The position numbers and the translations under genes were made by a program. Below, in pieces: positions 46,645-57,420 of a DNA stretch of 64,000 bases. Below the pieces are notes generated by a model. It worked only from the letters and a program-made list of their open reading frames with translations, was not told the origin of the DNA and made no database searches. The stretch is from Pegoplata infirma (taxonomy: Eukaryota; Arthropoda; Insecta; Diptera; Anthomyiidae), in the NCBI GenBank assembly GCA_963921195.1, contig OY992537.1, positions 36,007,410-36,071,409 of the forward strand. Direction: 5' to 3'. How positions within the stretch are numbered: position 1 is the first letter of the stretch; each line of letters opens with the position of its first letter.

Positions 46645-47396
46645 TAGTGTTTGGGAATTCCCGGACTTATCAATTTCCCGGGAAACGGGAAAAAAATAAT
46701 TTATTTCCCGGGATTCCCGGGAATCCCGGGAAATATTCATTATTAATATAAATCATAAAAAACATTAAAATTTTACCAACTTTCTATTAAAAACCATTTT
46801 ATTAGAGATAAACAATCAATTAAAACATAAAAAATCAAAAAATAAAAGTTAAAAATCGTGAAATACAATAAAACAAAACAAAAACAATATTGCAACTTTT
46901 TTCCCCACAAAAAAACACAAAAAATAGCTATCAATCGCAAAAAAATTTAAAACTGCGTTATTCGAGCAAAAAATAATAAAGTTGACAGCACTTTTAATAT
47001 TTGTTCTGGAAATGTAAATTCTAGGTTCAAAATTTTTATCTTTTTTTGACAGTCTTAGCAAAATTATCATTAACCGACGTATATTTTTTGACTTTTTGAT
47101 ATTTTTGATATTTCATGATATTGTTATACTTTTTACACTTGGTCAGCTTTCCTATGAATATATATTATCACTGTTCTTCCAAATAGAAAAAATACAAAAA
47201 ATGGCAAATGTAATTATACCTGTATGTAAAAAAGATATTAAAAATTAAAATAAACCTTTTTTATGTAAAATGGTTTATTTTATAAAATTCCCGGATTTCC
47301 CGGGAAAAATAAAAAAAATTCCCGGGAATTCCCGTCAGTCTTTTCCCGGGAATTCCCGGGAAATACGACCCGGGAATTCCCGGACCCCAAACACTA
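46645..47396. mobile_element. hAT-type MITE with GGGAATTCCC repeats
   Basis: A 752-bp element with ends TAGTGTTTGGGAATTCCCGG and, inverted, TAGTGTTTGGGGTCCGGGAA. The 8-bp duplication ATTGTGAC is perfect (46637-46644 and 47397-47404). Both terminal ~90 bp are built from TTCCCGGGAATTCCCGGG-type palindromes; the interior is AT-rich. The 73-residue frame at 46849-47070 has no domain. Confidence 0.93.
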
Positions 47397-47759
47397 ATTG
47401 TGACATACATATTTCAGTTTTGACATTTTAAGATTTTGACAAAAAATAAAACCAAAAAAAAATTGGGCAATTTTTCATATACAATTTTTGGGTAATTTTT
47501 CGTAATGAAAAATCACCCAATTTTTAATTTCGAAATTTTGCCCAAAAACTATGAAAATTTGCCCAAAAATGTTGGGTAACATTTCATATGAAATATGACC
47601 CAAATTTGTATGAAAAATTTTTGGTCGAATTTTCGTTTTCTTTTTTGGGCCATTTTTCTTTGGGCGATTTTGCCTACAGCCTCAAATTAAATTTAAATTA
47701 TTTCAAATAGCGTTATCTCGAAAACCGTTTGGTCGATTTTTAATTTATTTTGATATTTA

Positions 47760-49431
47760 CCCAGCAGAAATTTTGCTGAACTGGCAGCAGCTTTTGGAAA
47801 GGAAACTCGAGTCAAGGAGCGCATCCACACCTGCTGAATTCATTCATTATTCTCTGAGGCGATGTCACACTTTAGAGCGCTAGTTGGATACACCGAAAAA
47901 GCGCTCTTAAGATGCTCTGAATTCACAACTTTTCAGAGCGCTGAAAAAATCGCTTTAAACATGCAGTGAATTTATGTATATTTTTAGAGCTGATTTAAGC
48001 AGAATAAAGATGAAGCACATTTGACGACATCTGAAATACAAATTACAAAATCTGAAATACAATTTACTATTTCTGAATACAATTGGAAAATCTTAAATAC
48101 AATTGACTAATTCTGAAAATCAGTTGACTCCCTGCAAGCATTTGGAAGAAATATCGCGATCCTATAACATTTAAGCGATCCAATAACATTTAAAAAAATT
48201 TCCAATTACATTTCGAAAATTTCAAATTATATTTCAGAAACTTCCATTTATATTTCAGATATTACCATTTTTAACCCAAAAAATTTTAATTACATTTCAA
48301 AAATTTTCAATTATATTGGAAATTTTTGAAATATAATTGGACATTTTTAAATATAATTGGAGATTCTAAAATATGATTGGACATTTTTTGTAATATTATT
48401 TGTATTTTCTGAAACTAAAGTGGAAATGGTGTACTCAATATTTTTTCATTCAAAATGTGAGGTGTTAAGACTATGTCCAAGATATTTTTTCGAGCTCGTG
48501 CAGTTAAAAGGGTTCTTGCGGATCTTAATGTAAATAAGTCACAGGGACCGGATGGTATACCAGCACTGGTACTTAAACAGTGCTCTTCGACGTTGGCGCG
48601 TCCACATACGTTTTTCAAGTGTCGAAAGAAGCATTCAAATGTCTCGGTTTTTTAAACCGGTGTAAGAAATACTTCACCTCATCCGATCTCCTTACTATTT
48701 ATACCATCTACATCTGACCGAAGATGGAATACAACTCCCATATATGGGCAGGGGCTTTAAAGTCTATTTTGGAGCTCTTGGACCGTGTGCAAAGGAGGGC
48801 GTTGATGCTTATCAATGACACTAGGGTATCCAACTCTATTGACTCATTGGAGCATCGTCGGAATGTGGGTTGTGTGACTCTGTTCTATCGATATTACCAT
48901 GGAAAGTGTTCTGCTGAGATAAGTGAACTTATCCCTAGAGCCCGAGTTTTTGTTCGAAACACTCGGCTGTCTAGTAGATCACATCCGTTTGTTGTCGATT
49001 GCCCAGTTGATCGCACAGCGCATTACAGAGAAGGTTCGTTTATCAGTCGAACTAGCCGTATGTTGAATAATCTCCCCGCAGAGGTCTTTCCAGTTTCTTT
49101 CAATGTAGATAAATTCAAGTCAAATATACACAAACACTACTCCCTCTTTCCTCCTCCTCATAACCTATTTTCCTGATATCAACACAATGCATTGCATTAG
49201 TAGGGGCATCCCCTGAGTGTTGGTTCATCATAAAAAAAAAAAAGGAAAGCACGTATGAAATTTTATCAAAATATAATTTTATATTTTGAGTTTTATATAA
49301 AAAATCTTAACAAAAAATTTTAATTTTTTCCCCTTTACTTTTACTGCATCCTCAAGAGCGCTCTTTGGATGCTCTTTGGTATGCTATAAAAAGATGCTGT
49401 GTCGCTAAAATCTCGATTTATTTTTGCTGGG
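47760..49431. mobile_element. Non-autonomous TIR element (CCCAGCA ends) carrying a LINE tail
   Basis: The ends are CCCAGCAGAAATTTTGCTG and TTTATTTTTGCTGGG, with TA on both sides (47758-47759 and 49432-49433). Subterminal GAGCGCT and GATGCTCT blocks are inverted. It belongs with 32640-34359 by its tips. The inner 48450-49242 is a separate LINE fragment. Confidence 0.78.
48450..49242 (+). pseudogene. CR1/Jockey-like LINE, ORF2 remnant with 3' tail
   Basis: The first frame (48473-48655) holds the reverse transcriptase entry motif LADLNVNKSQGPDGIPALVL. The palm with its YxDD box is missing. The second frame (48724-49176, 150 codons) is the typical C-terminus of CR1-like ORF2: MEYNSHIWAGA, LLDRVQRRALMLI, LEHRRNVGCVTLFYRYYHG, ARVFVRNTRLSSRSHPFVV and FISRTSRMLNNLPAEVFP. 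A stop, a short 3' UTR and an A(12) tract near 49230 follow. The reading frame of the tail is intact, so the internal loss may be recent or the tail slow to decay. The copy cannot move. Confidence 0.85.
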
Positions 49432-49689
49432 TATGATCAGCACATCAAAACCAAATAATGTTTTGTGTTGCAAAATATATATTTTTTTAAAAAACTGTTC
49501 AAAAATTTAAAACATTGATCGCCGGGCGCCATGGGTTAATTTAATATGATTGCAACCAAATTTCAATCGCACAAGTTTTAGGCCTAGATGAATTAAAATT
49601 TGCCTGGACATTCAAAATCGGAAGAAAATCTCTTTTGCCATACAAAAACTGCTGCTCTGTCCGCCGTTCAGCTTTAATAAACCGATATA

Positions 49690-50740
49690 TATCATCACCG
49701 CTACAAATGCTTTCTATCGTTTTTTAAAATATCTTAAAAGTTTCTTGCAATAAACTTTTAAACTTCAACCACTGTTCGCATTAGAAATGGAAAAAAAAAT
49801 CATACACATGCATGATACATTTAAATCCCAAAGAATAGAGGTACAAACATATATTTCTTTCCATGAATATATAGAATAAACTGGCAACAGATGAAATTGT
49901 TTTTTTTTCCTGTTGTTGTTATTATTTTTAAAAAAAATTTCCAACATGCTGAATGGATTGGATGAATATCTTCACTATATATTTTTTTTTGTATTTCAAG
50001 CGGCACATATATATAGAAAATACTCAAAAACAACTAGAACTACAAGTAGGCAACAGTGGAAAAAATAAAACAAAAACTATGTAAAATGCCGCAATGAAAT
50101 GCTTATTGCATCATCAAACATACACTCAAATATTCAAACAAAAAACCAGCCAGCCTGTGAGCAAGCAAACAAAAAATATACATGCCCCATTGGTATTCCT
50201 GCCATTCCTGAAGAGCTACAAAAGCAAACGAAACAAAAACAAAAATTATAGCTGGATGATACTGATGATGGTTGCTAAGTTGTAGATGGGGTTACAAATA
50301 AAAAAATAGCAACAACAAAAAAAATAGTTGTAAACGCAGGAAAAGAAACTATGTAAAATTTGCAATAAATTTTGAATGAAATTGATAAGGCGTCAAAATA
50401 AATCAAACCAGTGACTAATCAACGGCAAAGGTGTAAATTCACTATCTTAAGAACTTAACAACCTTAGCAAACAGTCAGTCGTCTCATTCTATACATATAC
50501 ATACTTACTTATACTCGAGCTCATACTAAATAGACAAATAGTCAGATGGACAAAGTCATGCGGTTGAACAAATATTCAGAAAATTTTTAGAAAAAACACT
50601 TGTCACTCTTTTTACAAAAATAAATGTGCAAGATTTTTGAGTTTTTTGTACGCAGAGAAGGGATATGGTTGTGACAATCATAATTTAATCATAAAGAGGT
50701 CGTTAAAAACGAACTGAATAATATATGTCTAAAACTAGAG
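49690..50740. other. Stretch without a recognisable gene
   Basis: AT-rich with CAAAAA-type runs. A fragment near 50655 (GCAGAGAAGGGATATGGTTG) matches the right end of the repeat at 53837-54062. Confidence 0.5.
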
Positions 50741-51363
50741 GCTAAATGTAGTAAAACTGCATTTACAGTTTTTCATTTCGTGATCCTGTTTTCTTTTAAA
50801 AGGACTTTAAATTTTTCGAGGACTAAATTTTTAAAATTTTTAACATGATAATGATTTCAGGCTAGTGTCTAATTTTAAAAAAGTTGCAAGAAAACAAGAA
50901 TTACTATTTTCATTTTCTTAAAACCAAAAATTTTAATAACTTGGGTTTGTAACTTGGATAATAATTCACCTCGTGGTGAATAAAACCGTTTTTCACCAGC
51001 TGGTGAATAAAAAGTAACATAATTATTTTTTAACAAAAAAAAAAATTTTTTCGTCAAATTTTTTTTCCATCAAATTTCTTTTGCATTAATTTTTTTTTCA
51101 TCAATTTTTTTTCATCAAACTTTTTTTTTCTTTTTTTCATTAAATTTTTTTTTCATCAAGTTTTTTTTTTTTCATCAATTTTTTTTTCCATCAAATTTCT
51201 TTTGCTTCAATTTTTCTTTTCATAAATTTATTTTTTTCATCATACTTTTTTTATATTATTTTTTTTTTATATTTTTTTTTTTTTATTAAAATTTTTTTTT
51301 CATCAATTGTTTTTCATCAATTTTTTTTTCACTTTGTATTTCATCAATTTTTTTTTTCATCAT

Positions 51364-52155
51364 TTTTATATCCTCCACTCTAGTGATAGAGGGTATATAT
51401 AAGTTTTTCATTCCGTTTGTAACACACCGAAATATTGGTCTAGGACCCCATTAAGAATATATATTCATGATCCTTGATCGATTCTAAGTCGATCTAGCGA
51501 TGTCCGTCCGTCCGTCTGTCTGTCTCTTTGTCCGTTTAAAACACGCTAACCTTTGAAAGACTTTACGGAGGCTCCTGAAGTTTGACATATATGTTGGCCA
51601 TTTTCCGGGTCAGGTTGGTATTGCAATCCAGCGAAATCGGTCCAGTGGTTCAAAAGTTATGAGCAAAAGAGTAAATTTCGGCAAAGGTATTTTGCGAATT
51701 TATGAGATAAAAAACACGATAACTTTCGAAAGACAATAGTGAGACTGCCGCTTGATATTTATCTTTGCCGTTCTCCAAGTATGTTTGGTATTCAATTTGA
51801 GCTCAATCGGTCCAGTGGTTCAAAAGTTATAAGCAAATCCCTGAATTTCAGATTCGTTTCATCTAAAATGCCACTTGTTAAACAAGTTTGGAAAGCATTG
51901 GTGGTAACTTAACAATGCTTTTCAAACTTGCTGAGTTTTAAAGCAATGCTTTAACTTTAACTTAAAAATTTTACACTAAAAAAATTTTTTTTTTTTTTTA
52001 AATGACAATAAAAAAACATTACACTCGAAAAAAAAGGTTACACTCAAAAAAAAAAGTAGTAATTTTTCTTTTTTTTTTAATGACAAAATGACAAAAAATT
52101 GTGGAGGGTATTCATAGATTCGGCAAAGTCGAATATAACTTTTCTACTTGTTTTT
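51364..52155 (+). mobile_element. INE-1/Helentron-like element, third subfamily, full length
   Basis: It starts TATATCCTCCACTCTAGTGA, holds GATGTCCGTCCGTCCGTCTG, and ends GGAGGGTATTC, ATTCGGCAAAGTCGAAT and TTTCTACTTGTTT. An internal block, ATCGGTCCAGTGGTTCAAAA, occurs twice (51630 and 51810). Confidence 0.85.
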
Positions 52156-52197
52156 TTACCAAAGTATTTTTTTTATCAAATTTTTTTCCATCCATTT

Positions 52198-52733
52198 TTT
52201 ATACCCTCCAACCACAGTATGGGGGTATACTCACTTTGTCATTCCGTTTATAACGCATCGAAATATTTGTCGGGGACCCCATAAAGTATATATATTATTG
52301 CTCCATGATCGATTCTAAGACATTCTGTGAATGTCCGTCCTTCCGTCCGTCCGTCTGTAGATGGCACGATGCAGTCCAAAATAAAAGAGCTAACCTCCTG
52401 CAATTTGGCATGAGTATTGTCTTATGGTCCTAGGCAGGTTAAGTTCGTAAATGGGCAAAATCAGCCTAGGGGGAAAAAAGTTCCCCCTTGAAGAACTAAA
52501 CCAACCTCTGAAAAAATAAACTTTTTTAACATGTTTTTTTTGTATTTTTGTGAAATAAATGAAACATTTGGTATATTTATCGGGATAAGAAGGTGCTCTT
52601 AACGTCCCCCACTCACCCCCCCCCAAAAAAAAAAAAACAAACGCCCCTGACAATTTTTTTTTTTATTTTTTTTTTACATTTTGGAGGGTATAAAAGATTC
52701 GTCACAGCCGAATTTAAAACTTTCACTTGTTTT
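52198..52733 (+). mobile_element. INE-1/Helentron-like element, both ends present
   Basis: It starts TATACCCTCCAACCACAG and ends GGAGGGTATAAAAGATTCG, CACAGCCGAATTTAAAACTT and TCACTTGTT. It is the mirror of the 18796-19355 copy in content, including the C run at 52614. Confidence 0.9.
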
Positions 52734-53146
52734 TTCATCAAACTTTTTCATCAAATTTTTTTTTATAAAATTTTTTTTCTTAATTTTTTTTTTTTCATTA
52801 TTTTTTTATTTAAATTTTTTTTTATCAAAATTCTTTTTTTCATAAATTTATTTTTATCAAATTTTTTTTTTTTTCATATTTTTTTCATCAATTTTCAAAT
52901 TTTTTTATCAAATTTTTTGTTATCAATTTTTTTCTCACCAAAAAAATTTTGTTTTTCATATTTTTTTTTTACATCAAAAAATTTTTCTTTTCTTCAAATA
53001 AATTCATCAAAAACTTTTTTTCATAAAAATTTTTTTTCACCAAAAATTCATTAAATTTTTTTAACATAATTTTGTTTTTCGTGAAAAAAAAAAATCATTT
53101 TTTTTACTAAAAGTCTAAGCTTCCATTTGTTTATCAAATGCACATA

Positions 53147-53426
53147 AAACAAGTGAGAGTGTTATATTCTTTGGTGCCGAATCTTTTATACTCTTAAAAA
53201 TGTAAAAACACTTTTTTGCACTTATTTTTGCACTCACTTAAGAAATGTACAGCTCTTTTGATTTTTTAATGGGGTCCTCGACTGATATTTCAATTCGTTT
53301 TGCATGGAAAAGCAAAGTAATATAACATTATTTTTTATAAAAAAACTTTGCTTTGGCAAGTACACCCAAATCTTCCGCAAAACATGATTTAATGTTTTGG
53401 ACAAGAGTACAAAATTTGCAGGCATT
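53147..53426 (-). mobile_element. INE-1-like 3' half (35698-type)
   Basis: AACAAGTGAGAGTGTTATAT, TTTGGTGCCGAATCTTTTAT and GCAAGTACACCCAAATCTTC match 35698-36276 inverted. The GTCCG block and the start are missing. Confidence 0.78.
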
Positions 53427-53441
53427 TTTTTTAATATTTAT

Positions 53442-53835
53442 ACTTGTCCTAGGATATCACTAGTGATAGCAAATGAATGAGGACGATCTCCCCTAATTTT
53501 CCTATTTTATTATTTTTACATATCCTTCAATATCATTAAAAATTTTCAACAAAATATTTTGATAAATTTTTCAAAGGACTTTATTCACATCCTTTTATAC
53601 TGATATGGCCAAATAAAAAAAATGCAAAAATTATGGGAGATCCTCCTCTTTTCATTTGCCATCAGCAGTGATATCCTAGGATAAGTAAACATTTTTTAGA
53701 AATATTTTAGAAAATGTATCCTTTAAAATTTTGAAGTCATTTTAAAAGAAAACAGGAAACTGTAAATGCAGTTTTTCTCCACTTTATCCCTACTTTAAGA
53801 TTTATATCATCCGGTTCATGTTCAATTTTGGCCGT
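53442..53835. repeat. Dispersed repeat Y (copy 2) with inverted ends
   Basis: ACTTGTCCTAGGATATCACT (53442) pairs with AGTGATATCCTAGGATAAGT (53667-53686), and the inverted match goes on for ~65 bp through GATCTCCC. Homology to 40806-41200 passes straight across the right inverted end, so this is a fold within a larger repeat, not a discrete MITE. Confidence 0.7.
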
Positions 53836-53836
53836 C

Positions 53837-54062
53837 CGACAGTGTTATGATTGAAAATTTTATCATATTTTATATCAACCACAACATTTTTGCAGCAATC
53901 ATGTTATGATCTTAAATAACCTTAAAATTTTTATTTGTGACAATAATAAGATTACAACAAAAATGTTATGATTGCTATAAACATATTCTGATACAATTTT
54001 CAATCATAATATGACTCTTTCAAATTATGGTTGTTACAATCATATTACTTCTCTGACTGTGG
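53837..54062. repeat. GTTATGATTG foldback repeat
   Basis: TTATGATTGAAAATTTTATC near the left and GATACAATTTTCAATCATAA near the right are inverted. The right tip ACTTCTCTGACTGTGG is matched by a fragment at 50655. Boundaries are approximate. Confidence 0.55.
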
Positions 54063-54088
54063 ATATTATTTTTGTTGTTATATTAATG

Positions 54089-54985
54089 CCCGAGTAAAAA
54101 AGATATGATATAATCATATATGCTAATATATAATTATTTTAATTTATACATGGTTATGCATGAACTTTGATATGGACATATAAGTTTATATATAGCACTG
54201 TATTTTTCCTTGTTTTTTTAATATGATAACATACATATTCATATCTATTTATATACCGATCTATATTAAATTAGATATGACATAGAAGGTCGGGAATTTT
54301 TAGATATTGCAGACAAAAAGATATATGATTTTATTTATAATTATATCCCGAAAAAAAATTCAAAATTTTCTAAGTCCCGGACAATTAAAAAAAAAAATAA
54401 AAAAAAATTTCAAGCCCTATAAAATTTTATGAAAATTTTCCAAAGTCCCGGACACAAAATTTGTTTGGCAATTTTTTTTTTGGAGTAAAAAAATTATTGA
54501 AAATGTTTTTGAAAAATTTTTAAGTTCCAAAAAAATGTTTTTAAATTTTTTAAAATTCAAACATTTTTTGAAATTTTTAAATCCCGTAAAAATGATTTTA
54601 GAAAACAAAATTTCCAAATTTTTAATAAAAAAAAAATCCGAAGAATGCAATAAAAACTCTTCTAATTGATAATGTATCCAATCTGATAAAATAATTTCTA
54701 ATTTCATGTTTAAAATTCCAAAAAATTTACAAGATTTCATCTAATTATATAAAAATTTGTCTAATTTTAACAGATAAGATATGATTTAATACAATTAGAT
54801 AGACCCATTTTTGGGATCAAACTTAATCAAATTTGATACTATTTTATCAAAAATAATAGAATTTGATATAATCGTATAATATTCGATCCGCCAATTTTCT
54901 GATCAAAATTAATATGGATTTACATAAAAGCATATCTGTTCATATAAAATTAAATGTTGCGTCCTATAACTTTTTTTTACTCGGG
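54089..54985. mobile_element. Non-autonomous TIR element (CCCGAGTAAAAAA ends)
   Basis: An 897-bp element from CCCGAGTAAAAAAGATATG to ACTTTTTTTTACTCGGG. The flanks are TG on both sides, not TA. The interior is rich in GATATAATCATAT motifs shared with 34480-34790. The 107-residue minus-strand frame is lysine/phenylalanine-rich chance sequence. Confidence 0.75.
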
Positions 54986-54989
54986 TGTT

Positions 54990-55995
54990 TATAAAGGATG
55001 CCATCAGTTTATAGAAAATTCAAAGCTTTGATTGCCCACTGAGGTACAGGTGTATACCCATATATGATTTTATACATAGTATTTCTCCACATCACATATG
55101 GTTGCTCTTTTAAGCAAATGTTGTTGCTGTTTTTGTTGCAGGCTGATGACAAAGTTGGTATTGAACAAAAAAAAAATATAAAAATGTTTAATGAGATAAA
55201 TCTTAAAATATTAAATAAAGATAAACCATTAAAATAGGATATAAAATGTAAATGTTTTATCTTTTAAAGTTTTGTTGTTTATATTTTCTTTAATATTTTC
55301 TTTCATATAGAAAAAAATAAGGAAATAAATATTTAAGCTTTTGCAAGAATTGTGATTATGATCGTAATGGTAAAAACAAATATTGAAAATATTTATGCCT
55401 AATGAATTTAAAGTTGTTTTAAAGTTTTAGTCATTTGTTAAATGTAAGTATTTTAATTGAAATAATATACTTAAAATAATTTGAAAAAATAGGTGTTAAA
55501 ACATTTAAAGCAGGAGAAATGGATCAGCTGTGCAATCTAACTTTAAAAATCAAAAGACTCAAGACACAAACTTTTTCTTGGAGTTATAAATAAGTCAATG
55601 TTTTTTTTTACTTTATTGGTTCGCACGGGAGTTTTTTATTTTCTGACAACCTCAAAAAGTTTACATTCATAAATTTCTATAATTTCCTCGTTGTGCTTTT
55701 ATCAGAAGAGTTGAATAAAACATTTCCCTTTTCAATGCTTCAGAAAGTTCACATAATCAGTGGCATATTTAAGAGGGATTTTTTTTGATTATTAATTACC
55801 TTTCGACATGCCTAATATGCAAATAATGCTACCATCTAATAATTTCATAAACAATATTTGAAATGCTATCGCCAAAATGTGCCCGCTTAAATACGTTCCC
55901 AGCTTTAATGGTTAGAACTAGCGATGGGCGCAGGTCACATTAATTACGCATGAGCATTATAGAAAGGCAAGCTACTAAAGTGAGCATAGGTCAAT
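54990..55995. other. Stretch without a recognisable gene
   Basis: AT-rich. A short TAGCGATGGGCGC block near 55920 resembles one at 62065 (AAGATGGGCGCGAG). Confidence 0.5.
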
Positions 55996-55997
55996 TT

Positions 55998-56666
55998 TTA
56001 TACCCTCCAACCACAGTATGGGGGTATACTCACTTTGTCATTCCGTTTGTAACGCATAAAAATATCGGTCGGGGACCCCATAAAGTGTATATATTATTGA
56101 TCTATGATCGATTCTAAGTCGTTCTATGAATGTCCGTCCGTCCATCTGTCCGTCTGTATAAAACACGATTCAGTCCAAAATAAAAGAGCTAGACCCCTGA
56201 AAATTGGTCAGAATATGTATAATGTTCATAGGCCGGTTAAGTTCGGAAATGGGCAAAATCGGGCTAGGGGGAAAAAGTTCCCCCTTAACAAACTAAAAAA
56301 ACCTCTTAAAAAACGCCATTTTTACATCTTTTTTTGCAATTATTGTTAAACAAATGAAATCTTTTTATGTCAGAATGGGTTTAAACTCCTGAACTTAGAC
56401 CCATGGGGTCTTTGTTTTTTTTCTACCCGCCCCCTTTTGTGGGCGTGGATTTAAAAAAAACATTAAAATAATGAGAAAATGGTATTACTAAATTGCAAAA
56501 AGCATAATAAATAAATTAGTTAACATTTATCGCGATGGGGAAAATATCCCTCACCACCCCCACCGAGCCCCCCCCAAAAAAACGACCCTGGATTTTTTTA
56601 TATGTTTTAACATGTTGGAGGGTATCATAGATTAGGCATAGCCGAATTTAACACTCTCACTTGTTT
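55998..56666 (+). mobile_element. INE-1/Helentron-like element, both ends present
   Basis: It starts TATACCCTCCAACCACAG, contains TTTTGTGGGCGTGGATTT, and ends GGAGGGTATC, TAGGCATAGCCGAATTTAAC and ACTCTCACTTGTTT. The composite repeat begins directly after it. Confidence 0.9.
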
Positions 56667-57370
56667 TAGCATGATAATGTTTTTAGGCTAGTGTCTAATT
56701 TTAAAAGTGACGCAGGATACCACCTCAGTTTGACCATATGAGCTAACAAATAAAAAAAAGGTTTGTAACATGGATTTTTAACTTAGATAATAACTCACCT
56801 GCTGGTGAATAAAAAAGTTTTTCACCAGCTAGTGAATAAAACGTAACATAATTTTTGTTTTAGGAAAGTTTTTTTACAAATTTTTTTTTTCATCAAAAAA
56901 AAAAAAACTTAATCAAATTTTTTTACAAAATTTTTTGTTTAAAAAATTTTTTGAAAGAAAGAAAAAAAAATTTTTGTATCAAAAAAAAAAAAAAAAAAAT
57001 TGTTTTGTCAAATTTTTTTTATCAAAAAATTTTGTTTTTCATCAAAAATTTTTTCATTAAAATTTTTTTTTCATAAATTTTTTTGTTCTTCAAAAATTTT
57101 TTTTATGAAATTTTTTTTCATCAACTTTTTTTTACCAATTCTTATTTTCAACAAATTTTGTTTTTTTTATCAAAAAAAAAAAAAAATTATTAAAATTTTT
57201 TTTTTATCAAAATATTTTTTTTTATCAAAAACTTTTTTATCAACAAAAACTTTTTTTCGTATCTCATTTTTTTTAAATAATTTTTTTTTCATAATTTTTT
57301 TTATAATTTTTTTTTCAAGATTTTTTTTTCAATAAAATTACTTTTTCACCAAGTTTGAACTTCTTCTGAA
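56667..57370 (+). repeat. Composite (TTTTTCATCA)n repeat
   Basis: GCATGATAATGTTTTTAGGC, ACCACCTCAGTTTGACC and TTCACCAGCTAGTGAAT precede a poor-quality TTTTTCATCAAAA array that ends TTTTTCACCAAGTTTGAAC. The 111-residue frame at 57000-57335 is a translation of the array. Confidence 0.75.
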
Positions 57371-57420
57371 ATAAAATTTCTATCTGTTAAAAGAGGGATT
57401 AAACGAAAAATTTTAAAACA

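Larger units (their letters stand above)
45825..47682. mobile_element. hAT-like non-autonomous element (AGGCTGTAGGC ends)
   Basis: The ends are AGGCTGTAGGCAAAATCGCC, continuing CAAAGAAAAAT, and its inverted copy, a ~30-bp TIR. The flanks CAAATTTA and CAAATTAA match at seven of eight bases, as a decayed 8-bp duplication. Subterminal GCCCAAAAATCG/TTTTTGGGC blocks repeat many times at both ends. It carries a tRNA-like SINE fragment, a 120-bp palindrome, a GC-rich hairpin and a nested MITE. No transposase frame. Confidence 0.82.
45690..49690. repeat. Dispersed repeat X (copy 2), split by two insertions
   Basis: The pieces 45690-45824, 47683-47759 and 49432-49690 line up in order with 3640-4140: CTTTGATCAAAGTTTTG, then GCGTTATCTCGAAAACCGTT, then TTGATCGCCGGGCGCCATGG and TTCAAAATCGGAAGAAAAT. 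The gaps are filled by the elements at 45825-47682 and 47760-49431. Confidence 0.65.
50840..53146 (+). repeat. Composite (TTTTTCATCA)n repeat, split by two INE-1-like copies
   Basis: It starts AACATGATAATGATTTCAGG, passes TTCACCAGCTGGTGAA at 50993, then the TTTTTTCATCAAATTT array. Elements at 51364-52155 and 52198-52733 are inserted in the array, which resumes and ends with CCATTTGTTTATCAAATG at 53137. Confidence 0.75.

Noticed and set aside
52593..53054. 153-residue open frame on the plus strand
   Set aside because: It is almost only F, I, L, S and K and follows the (TTTTTCATCA)n array; it is a translation of a simple repeat.
53442..53686. A 245-bp MITE with CCTAGGATATCACT tips
   Set aside because: Homology to 40806-41200 continues past the right tip, so the inverted ends belong to a larger repeat.
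57000..57335. 111-residue open frame
   Set aside because: Same reason: it is the translation of a T-rich array.
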